Program-made: the position numbers and the translations under genes | The notes under the pieces: model-generated | What the model saw: the letters and a program-made list of their open reading frames with translations, nothing else | Database searches by the model: none | Told to the model about the DNA's origin: nothing | Shown here: positions 1-4,186 of the stretch, one piece after another | Layout: every line of letters starts with the position of its first letter | Numbering within the stretch: position 1 is the first letter of the stretch | Origin: Candidatus Bathyarchaeota archaeon | Lineage (GTDB): Archaea; Thermoproteota; Bathyarchaeia; Bathyarchaeales; Bathycorpusculaceae | Assembly: GCA_030668645.1 (NCBI GenBank) | Contig: DAOVFC010000035.1 | Coordinates: 1-6,259 of the forward strand | Reading direction: 5' to 3' | Length of the DNA stretch: 6,259 nt

Positions 1-220
1 CTTGCTATATGGAGTGCTACCTGAAATTGAACATAGAGAATCCCTACTAAGAGAATTGTACAGAGTTTTGAAACCAAACGCTTATCTCTCTACACGTTTT
101 TGCTTCCGCATGAAGAAGGACAGAATTCTAGAAATCATGGAGAAATCAAACTTATTCTCTTTAAGGGAGCAAAAGGGGCACATACTTAACTTTTCAAAGA
201 AAAAGCAAGAATTACTGTAA
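1..220 (+). CDS. Class I SAM-dependent methyltransferase, C-terminal fragment (5' end outside window)
   Basis: The reading frame enters from the left edge (first whole codon at base 2) and ends at TAA 218-220, giving 72 visible residues. The stretch LYGVLPEIEHRESLLRELY followed by RVLKP matches the end of the Methyltransf_11-type fold: a hydrophobic strand after the motif with the acidic residue, a helix, and the R-V-L-K-P turn that precedes the next strand. In that family these residues lie just after the SAM-binding half of the protein. The glycine that usually follows RVLKP is replaced by Asn (K-P-N-A), a mild departure. The tail is basic and lysine-rich. The N-terminal SAM-binding GxGxG part is off-window, so the substrate cannot be inferred. 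Another Rossmann-fold methyltransferase subfamily is equally possible. Confidence 0.7.
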   Translation, partial: LLYGVLPEIEHRESLLRELYRVLKPNAYLSTRFCFRMKKDRILEIMEKSNLFSLREQKGHILNFSKKKQELL

Positions 221-277
221 AAAGAAATAACGGCATACAAGCGTATAATTGTTAGGTTTATAGTTAATTTTCTAACT

Positions 278-290
278 CTTTTCGTTTTTT
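278..290 (+). terminator. T-rich probable archaeal terminator after the methyltransferase
   Basis: Bases 278-290 read CTTTTCGTTTTTT, two T-runs separated by CG, about 58 bases beyond the methyltransferase stop. Archaeal RNA polymerase commonly terminates at T-rich tracts in the non-template strand without a hairpin, so this is a reasonable 3' end for the upstream transcript. A small dyad (GGCA-TTG-TGCC, 291-301) lies after the T-run rather than before it, so it does not make a bacterial-type terminator. Confidence 0.4.
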
Positions 291-336
291 GGCATTGTGC
301 CTAACTTCTTTAGAGCAATCACCAAATAAACTTAAT

Positions 337-355
337 ATTGATTATATCAATTGAT
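337..355 (+). promoter_or_regulatory. TATA-like promoter element of the feoA remnant, embedded in overlapping palindromes
   Basis: The sequence ATTGAT-TAT-ATCAAT (337-351) is a perfect inverted repeat. It overlaps the 10-base palindrome ATCAATTGAT (346-355). The AT-rich core ATTATAT (341-347) lies about 52-58 bases upstream of the ATG at 399. A transcript starting some 25 bases downstream of it would have a leader of roughly 30 bases carrying the ribosome site at 386-389. The arrangement looks like a TATA box overlapped by an operator. No matching binding protein can be named from the sequence. Confidence 0.4.
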
Positions 356-368
356 TAGGCAACCCTAA
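355..368 (+). promoter_or_regulatory. TTAGG-N4-CCTAA inverted repeat, candidate metal-repressor operator
   Basis: Bases 355-359 (TTAGG) and 364-368 (CCTAA) form a perfect inverted repeat around CAAC. It lies between the TATA-like element and the expected transcription start of the feoA remnant, the usual place for an archaeal repressor site. The half-site resembles the outer arms of DtxR/IdeR boxes (TTAGG...CCTAA), which control iron uptake genes, but the spacing is shorter than in the classical 19-base box. Family assignment is therefore an inference from half-site and context. Confidence 0.35.
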
Positions 369-385
369 AAATTTGCGGCTAAACC

Positions 386-389
386 GAGG
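386..389 (+). promoter_or_regulatory. Shine-Dalgarno of feoA
   Basis: GAGG (within CCGAGGAAAC) sits 9 bases before the ATG at 399-401. It supports that ATG as the original feoA start, showing that the translation start survived although the reading frame is now broken. Confidence 0.5.
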
Positions 390-398
390 AAACTTAAC

Positions 399-648
399 AT
401 GGAAAAAAGGCTAAGCGAGTTAGAGCCGGGAGAAGTAGTAGTCATCGTCTCCATCAAGCCATCAACAAGACATGAGCATCGCCGCCGTCATAGCTGGGGT
501 TTCTAGAAGAGATTGGAGGACATGTGCCTTACTCCCGGAACAAGAATAACGGTTGTAAAGTCTGCACTTTTCCATGGTCCCATAGAAATTCATGTAAGAG
601 GTTCAAGACTTGCCATAGGCAGAGGAATGGCGAGGAGAATTCTGGTGA
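399..648 (+). pseudogene. feoA: feoA-like ferrous iron transport accessory protein, interrupted by an in-frame amber codon
   Basis: FeoA is a small SH3-fold cytosolic protein that supports the FeoB ferrous-iron permease. Reading from ATG 399, the frame gives MEKRLSELEPGE (the typical FeoA opening L-x-E-L-x-P-G) and then a valine/isoleucine strand. After 35 codons it hits TAG at 504-506. The same frame continues as KRLEDMCLTPGT, then a strand ending in VVKSA, then GPIEIHVRGSRLAIGRG and MARRILVRVE. This is the conserved second half of FeoA: L-x-D-M-x-L-T-P-G, then P-I-E-I-x-V-R-G, then A-x-x-I-L-V. Without the TAG the domain would be about 83 residues, close to the family size. The glycine normal in DMGLTPG is Cys here. 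A Lys/Arg/His-rich stretch (residues 20-32) replaces the usual short glycine-rich turn. Beyond codon ~83 the frame runs into FeoB-derived DNA and is meaningless. Alternatives are a sequencing error at the TAG or re-initiation at TTG 513; neither would repair the downstream feoB. Confidence 0.72.
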
Positions 649-747
649 GAGTGGAGAAGAGCGTTATTCATCACATTTTTCGAGATAGCGTTCGCAATTG
701 TTGTCGGTGGGATAGCGTATAGACTGTTGATGTTAACAGGAATGTAA
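649..747 (+). pseudogene. feoB: C-terminal remnant of feoB (ferrous iron permease)
   Basis: FeoB is a membrane Fe(II) transporter with an N-terminal G domain; full proteins are typically 600-750 residues. Only 32 codons remain here, ending at TAA 745-747. They read EWRRALFITFFEI followed by AFAIVVGGIAYRLLMLTGM. The W-x-x-A-L-F start, a single hydrophobic helix with a GG, and an A-Y-R-x-L end fit the last transmembrane helix of many FeoB proteins. The frame is closed upstream by TGA 646-648 and has no start codon before CTG/TTG/ATG at 724-732, so it cannot be an independent gene. It abuts the FeoA C-terminus in a different frame, as expected if almost all of feoB between them was deleted. The assignment rests on recognising the C-terminal pattern and on feoA being immediately upstream. 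A remnant of another membrane protein is the alternative. Confidence 0.6.
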
Positions 748-799
748 GAGCTAGGAGTTGCCAAATCTTATATGCCCACAGAGAAAGAAACTTTTGGAA
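748..799. other. Short convergent intergenic spacer with pyrimidine-rich transcript end
   Basis: This 52-base spacer separates the feo remnant (+) from the end of the Fe-S operon (-). On the - strand, the bases just after the operon's last stop contain TTTCTTTCTC (790-781). This is a weak candidate for a T-rich archaeal terminator of the Fe-S operon. No hairpin or gene is seen here. Confidence 0.3.
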
Positions 800-1069
800 C
801 TAGAGCAAAAGATCAGCTAAAACCTTCTTTAGTTCGCGTTTATCCTTCAAATTCCGGAAAATGGCTTTGCCGGTCCCGTAAAGACGAAAAGAAACATTTT
901 TGAAAGTTAGTTCAAAAACTATCCGAGAAATTGACTTCTCCATCTTCGCCTTTTCCAGAATCTTTGCGATTGCCTCGTCTTTCTTGTTGTATCTAAGTAT
1001 TACAACAAAGCCTCTATCTTGGCCGCATGTTTCTTCAACTCTAGCCACATAATCTTCCACGGCGTTCAT
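800..1069 (-). CDS. Small conserved-looking protein of unknown function, last gene of the Fe-S operon
   Basis: An 89-residue soluble protein that I do not recognise. It starts at ATG 1069-1067, whose A is the last base of the sufS stop (TGATG), and ends with TAG at 802-800. No strong ribosome site lies at the usual distance (AGGAG is about 14 bases away), so translation is probably coupled to sufS. The N-terminus is acidic and helical (residues 1-18, with the only cysteine at 15). Then come a strand FVVILRY (21-27), a charged Lys-rich helix (29-46), two or three alternating strands (49-73, including RIVFELTF and VSFRLYGTG), and a C-terminal amphipathic Lys/Leu helix (74-89). There is no signal peptide, membrane segment or metal-ligand pattern. 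Its position suggests a role with the cysteine desulfurase or scaffold, but that is guilt by association only. Confidence 0.75.
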   Translation of the reverse strand: MNAVEDYVARVEETCGQDRGFVVILRYNKKDEAIAKILEKAKMEKSISRIVFELTFKNVSFRLYGTGKAIFRNLKDKRELKKVLADLLL

Positions 1070-2307
1070 CAGAACCCGGCGATCTCCTTTAAAACTTCAA
1101 TAAACCGGTCGATCTCCTCGCGGGTGTTATAGATGTAGAAGCTCGCTCTGGCTGAGGATTTCAGCTTAAATTTTTCGTGTAGCGGTTGGGCGCAGTGGAA
1201 GCCGCTTCGGATCATGATTGCATGGCTGTCGAAGAACAAGGCGACGTCATGTGAGCTCAACTCATCAACGTTAAAGGGGATTATCCCACATTTAGCGGAT
1301 GCATCTTTGGGTCCGTACACTCTGACTTTCTCACATTCTTTCATGCGACGCATGGCATACCCTGTTAACATTCTCTCGTGCGCCCTGACTGCTTCCATGC
1401 CTATGCCCTTTAGGTATTTTATAGCCGCCATTAAACCCACGCCGCCGCAGATGTTGGGTGTTCCAGCTTCAAACTTCCAAGGCAGGTCATTCCAAGAAAT
1501 CGAGCAACGCCTTGTTATCGTGTTAAAGGAAACTTCTTTTATCATCGCACCTCCACCGTGGAATGGTTCCATCTCCTCGAGGATTTCATGTTTACCGTAC
1601 AAGACACCTATGCCTGTTGGACCCAGCATTTTATGTCCTGAAAAAGCGAGAAAATCTATATCCAAATCTTTAACGTCCACAGGGAGATGGGGAACAGATT
1701 GAGCGCCATCCACAAGCACCAACGCGCCATGTTCGTGTGCCATCTTCACAACTTTTTTTACGTCATTTATACCCCCCGTAACGTTCGAGATGTGCGGCAG
1801 ACAAACGATTCTGGTCCTCTCAGAGATTGCGTTTTCAAAAACCTCATAGTTTAGGGTTCCGTCGTTGTTGACTCCCACGTATTTAACTTGGAACCCGTTT
1901 ATTTTTGAGAGAGACTCCCAAGGAACTATGTTGCTGTGATGTTCCATCAACGTCACTAAAACTTCATCTTCCCTCTTTAGACTTCTGAGAGCCCAAGCGT
2001 AAGCAACTAGATTTATCGCTTCGGTTGTGCCTCTCACAAAAACTATTTCTTCCATACCTTTTGCGTTTATGAACTTGGCAACTTCTTCATGTGCGTTTTC
2101 ATAAAGCTCAGAGGCTTCCTGGGAAAGTGTATGAACACCTCTGTGAACGTTCGCGTTACAATTTTCATAAAAATTTTTGATAGCCTCAATTACTTGTCTC
2201 GGCTTTTGAGATGTTGCCGCACTGTCGAAGTAAATTAGGGGGTGGTTGTTTATTTTCCGTTTCAGTATTGGAAAATCTTTCCTAATCTCGTATGGGTCTA
2301 ACATCAT
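1069..2307 (-). CDS. sufS: SufS-type (group II) cysteine desulfurase
   Basis: This PLP enzyme converts L-cysteine to L-alanine and leaves a persulfide on its active-site cysteine for Fe-S cluster assembly in the cytosol. Its 412 residues match the usual 400-415. Every expected element is visible: YFDSAATSQKP (26-36), NVHRGVH (53-59), the PLP-stacking His123 in MEHHSNIVPW, Asn175 in SNVTGG, Asp200 and Gln203 in DGAQS, and the Schiff-base lysine Lys226 in SGHK. Further on are the phosphate-contacting FEAGTP (279-284), catalytic Cys372 in RSGFHCAQP, and substrate-carboxylate Arg387 in SARASFYIYNT. The RSGFHC loop and overall spacing place it in the SufS/CsdA group rather than IscS. It starts at ATG 2307; a second ATG follows immediately. 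GAGGAAG (2318-2312) lies 4 bases upstream, inside the previous gene's final codons. Its start overlaps the scaffold gene's stop by 4 bases (ATGA). Selenocysteine lyase activity is possible in this family. Confidence 0.95.
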   Translation of the reverse strand: MMLDPYEIRKDFPILKRKINNHPLIYFDSAATSQKPRQVIEAIKNFYENCNANVHRGVHTLSQEASELYENAHEEVAKFINAKGMEEIVFVRGTTEAINLVAYAWALRSLKREDEVLVTLMEHHSNIVPWESLSKINGFQVKYVGVNNDGTLNYEVFENAISERTRIVCLPHISNVTGGINDVKKVVKMAHEHGALVLVDGAQSVPHLPVDVKDLDIDFLAFSGHKMLGPTGIGVLYGKHEILEEMEPFHGGGAMIKEVSFNTITRRCSISWNDLPWKFEAGTPNICGGVGLMAAIKYLKGIGMEAVRAHERMLTGYAMRRMKECEKVRVYGPKDASAKCGIIPFNVDELSSHDVALFFDSHAIMIRSGFHCAQPLHEKFKLKSSARASFYIYNTREEIDRFIEVLKEIAGF

Positions 2308-2804
2308 TTTTCTTCCTCTGTTTTCATTCTTTTTGAAAGCATCTCCGCTAACTCTTCCTCTTTCAACGCTTGTTTTTCTTCAAAACTTGGTTCTTTCGGG
2401 AGCCAGTTTGGAGAAACACCTTTGTTCTTGTAGTACACTCTGATGGCTCTTTTTAGTGCTCCAACGGCTAGGATGCCGCAGTGGAACTTCACGCTCGGCA
2501 GTCCGCCCACGGCTTCTATCACACTTTTCCAAGAGATGTTCCACGCGTCTTCGAGCTTCATCCCTTTTATCATCTCTGTGACTATGCTTGAAGTTGCTAT
2601 GTTTGCGGCGCAGCCGTAACTCTCAAAGGACGCTTTCTCAATGACGCCTTCGTCGTTGATTTTTAAGTAGAAGATTATCATGTCTCCGCATAAGGGGTTT
2701 CCTGCCACGGCGGTGACCGTGGCGTCTTCCATCTTTCCAAGGTTTTTCGGGTTTCTGAACAGCTCGAGTATTTTTGGGTTGTACGGAAGAGGAGACCTAG
2801 ACAT
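2304..2804 (-). CDS. iscU: IscU/NifU-type Fe-S cluster assembly scaffold with charged C-terminal tail
   Basis: This scaffold protein receives persulfide sulfur and iron, assembles a [2Fe-2S] or [4Fe-4S] cluster and passes it on. Of 166 residues, the first ~128 are the IscU domain: NPKNLG (18-23), Cys39 and Asp41 in GNPLCGD, Cys65 in YGCAANIATSS, and His108-Cys109 in FHCGILA. All three ligand cysteines and the conserved Asp are present. The Cys39-Cys65-Cys109 spacing (26 and 44) matches IscU rather than SufU, which carries an insertion of roughly 20 residues before the last cysteine. The motif equivalent to the HscA-recognition LPPVK is LPSVK (102-106). Residues ~130-166 form an extra Glu/Lys-rich, probably helical tail. 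It starts at ATG 2804, one base after the preceding stop, behind a strong ribosome site, and ends in TGA 2306-2304 overlapping sufS. It most likely works with SufS and the NifS-like protein next door. Confidence 0.93.
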   Translation of the reverse strand: MSRSPLPYNPKILELFRNPKNLGKMEDATVTAVAGNPLCGDMIIFYLKINDEGVIEKASFESYGCAANIATSSIVTEMIKGMKLEDAWNISWKSVIEAVGGLPSVKFHCGILAVGALKRAIRVYYKNKGVSPNWLPKEPSFEEKQALKEEELAEMLSKRMKTEEEK

Positions 2805-2805
2805 G

Positions 2806-4029
2806 CTACTTCACCTCCATAGAGCCGACGATTCCTCTTATTCTTTCAACAGCTTTTGGGATGACTTCTAGAACGTAGTTTACGTCTTCTTCTGTGTGGC
2901 ACCTTGTAACTTTCATTAGGATGCTGCCGTGAGCCTCGACGAATTTTCTGCCTATGGCGACGAGAACGTGGCTTGGTTGAAGAAGCCGCCTAGTGCACGC
3001 GCTTCCGCTTGAAACATAGACCCCGTTCAGGCTCAGCTCGATTGTCAATGCCTCACCTTCACATCTCAGAAAGCTTATGTTCACGTTATCGGGAGCCCTT
3101 TTATCTCCTTTCGGTCCGTTAAGCCTAACATCTGATATTCCTCTGGTTATCCCGTCGATCAGTCTGTCCCGCAGTGTTCGCACACGATCTACGTTGTCTC
3201 TGAAGCTTTGAAACGTCAACTGAGACGCCTTTGCAAAACCGACAATCAGAGGCGTGTTTTCAACTCCCGGCCAAAGCTTCTGCGTTCCTATCTGGCCTTC
3301 TAGAATTCTCTCAACATTAACACCTTCCTTAACGTATAAGGCGCCTATTCCTCGTGGTCCCAAAATCTTGTAGCTGCTTACGGTCGCCAAATCCACATCC
3401 AGCTCTTTCACATCAAACTGGATTTTGCCGTAAGCGTCTGAAGCGTCGGTGTGGAAAATTGTTTCGGGGTTTTTGTCCTTAACTATTTTTAACGCTTCTT
3501 TGATCGGTTCTATGGTTCCGATTTCGTGATTTACAGCCGACAGACTTACAAGAATCGTTTCTTTGTCAATGGCGTCCTCTAATTTTCTAAGGTTTATGAA
3601 GCCTTCACTGTCAACTGGAATCTTCGCCGCCGAAAATCCATGTTTAGTGAGCATATCGACAACGTGTAACACACTTAGAGGCTCAATTTCAGAGATCACG
3701 ATTTTTTTACCCTTATCTTTTATTGAAAGGGCTGTTCCCATGAGTGCTAGGTTGTTGGCTTCCGTTTCTCCTGGAGTGAAATTGACTTCTTCGAGTGTTT
3801 TGCATCCCAGAAATTTCGCTATCTCTTGCGAAAACTCCATTATTGCTTCGAAGGCTTCCCAGCCGGGTTTGTGTGTCAGTGTCGGGTTGCCATATGCCCG
3901 TTGATTATAGTACGGCAGCATCGCATCTATTACTTCTTTAGGAACCATGCTTGAGTTTTCGATGTCCAGATAGACCTCGCGCTTCAGTCCCTCGTGCGCC
4001 TTAAGCAGTTCCCTTACGTTTTCAATCAT
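2806..4029 (-). CDS. NifS/IscS-like class V aminotransferase-fold protein with altered active site
   Basis: This is the first gene of the operon, 407 residues from ATG 4029. The framework is NifS/IscS (group I): YLD (20-22), YGNPTLTHKPG (46-56), FTPGETEANNLAL (84-96), VNHEIGT (166-172), DASDAYGK (195-202), SSYKILGPRGIGALYV (218-233) and SSGSACT (340-346) with the mobile-loop PSHVL. The Schiff-base lysine (Lys221), the catalytic-type Cys345, Asp195, Thr89 and Ser218 are kept. Several other PLP or substrate contacts are not. The ring-stacking His is Pro117, the VNNEIG Asn is His168, the Gln after the Asp is Asp198, and the SGHK His is Tyr220. The RSGT Thr is Val256, and the Arg of the SIR motif is Leu371. 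It may be a modified desulfurase, an enzyme with another substrate, or a partner subunit. A TTG at 4080 would add 17 residues including two cysteines. ATG 4029 is preferred because CAGGAA lies upstream and an AT-rich element fits a start near 4060. Confidence 0.85.
   Translation of the reverse strand: MIENVRELLKAHEGLKREVYLDIENSSMVPKEVIDAMLPYYNQRAYGNPTLTHKPGWEAFEAIMEFSQEIAKFLGCKTLEEVNFTPGETEANNLALMGTALSIKDKGKKIVISEIEPLSVLHVVDMLTKHGFSAAKIPVDSEGFINLRKLEDAIDKETILVSLSAVNHEIGTIEPIKEALKIVKDKNPETIFHTDASDAYGKIQFDVKELDVDLATVSSYKILGPRGIGALYVKEGVNVERILEGQIGTQKLWPGVENTPLIVGFAKASQLTFQSFRDNVDRVRTLRDRLIDGITRGISDVRLNGPKGDKRAPDNVNISFLRCEGEALTIELSLNGVYVSSGSACTRRLLQPSHVLVAIGRKFVEAHGSILMKVTRCHTEEDVNYVLEVIPKAVERIRGIVGSMEVK
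2811..2818 (-). promoter_or_regulatory. Strong Shine-Dalgarno of the scaffold gene
   Basis: GGAGGTGA on the - strand lies 6 bases before ATG 2804, a near-perfect match to the archaeal 16S 3' end. It is contained in the last codons (Met-Glu-Val-Lys-stop) of the upstream NifS-like gene. This fixes the scaffold start and suggests the scaffold is translated efficiently relative to its neighbours. Confidence 0.8.
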
Positions 4030-4080
4030 TCTGCATTCAATTCCTGTGGCAAGTTCGCATTCTCCACCGATTAGTATCAA

Positions 4081-4105
4081 TATCTAATAGAAAAACATAG
4101 CCTAA
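4081..4105 (-). promoter_or_regulatory. Candidate promoter of the Fe-S operon
   Basis: On the - strand, TATTAGATA (4089-4081) is an AT-rich element about 52-60 bases before the preferred ATG at 4029. It would place transcription start near 4060 with a leader of about 30 bases. Just upstream, CTTTTAGGC (4107-4099) is an alternative TATA-like element. It contains TTAGGC, the same 6-mer that begins the inverted repeat in front of feoA. Archaeal promoters are weakly defined, so this is tentative. Confidence 0.3.
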
Positions 4106-4131
4106 AAGCAACTTTAGTCATTCACATAACA

Positions 4132-4143
4132 CTTTAAATTATC
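4132..4143 (+). promoter_or_regulatory. hel308: Candidate TATA box of hel308
   Basis: CTTTAAATTATC contains TTTAAATTAT, about 44-55 bases before the GTG start at 4187. Transcription would start around 4160-4165, leaving a leader of about 25 bases. That leader has only purine-rich AAGAGAAAG and GGGCG and no clear Shine-Dalgarno. TTTAAA is palindromic and could also act on the - strand, but it is over 100 bases from the other gene. Confidence 0.4.
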
Positions 4144-4186
4144 GGTGTGGTAATTGCTCTTGTAAGAGAAAGACGGGCGCATTTCA

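Larger units (their letters stand above)
800..4029 (-). other. Four-gene sulfur mobilisation / Fe-S scaffold operon
   Basis: Four genes on the - strand (NifS-like, IscU-type scaffold, SufS, 89-residue protein) are joined by a 1-base gap, a 4-base overlap and a 1-base overlap. This spacing strongly indicates one transcript with coupled translation. The set contains sulfur donors plus scaffold but no SufBCD, ferredoxin, HscA/HscB or Rrf2-type regulator within the window. Confidence 0.85.

Noticed and set aside
291..301. GGCA-TTG-TGCC hairpin as an intrinsic terminator
   Set aside because: The T-run precedes the dyad on the + strand, and on the - strand the dyad is followed by A residues. The stem is only 4 base pairs.
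504..506. Pyrrolysine or other recoding of TAG to rescue feoA
   Set aside because: TAG is used as an ordinary stop for two genes here. The adjacent feoB is also destroyed by a large deletion, so decay is simpler.
649..747. Independent single-helix small membrane protein
   Set aside because: There is no start codon or ribosome site between the upstream stop (646) and the last third of the frame. The pattern and position after feoA are better explained as a feoB C-terminal remnant.
1214..1702. 162-codon open frame on the + strand
   Set aside because: It lies wholly inside sufS on the opposite strand, has no recognisable domain, and its composition mirrors the complement of sufS codons. It is a shadow frame.
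3563..3904. 113-codon + strand open frame
   Set aside because: It is antisense to the NifS-like gene, whose motifs account for this DNA.
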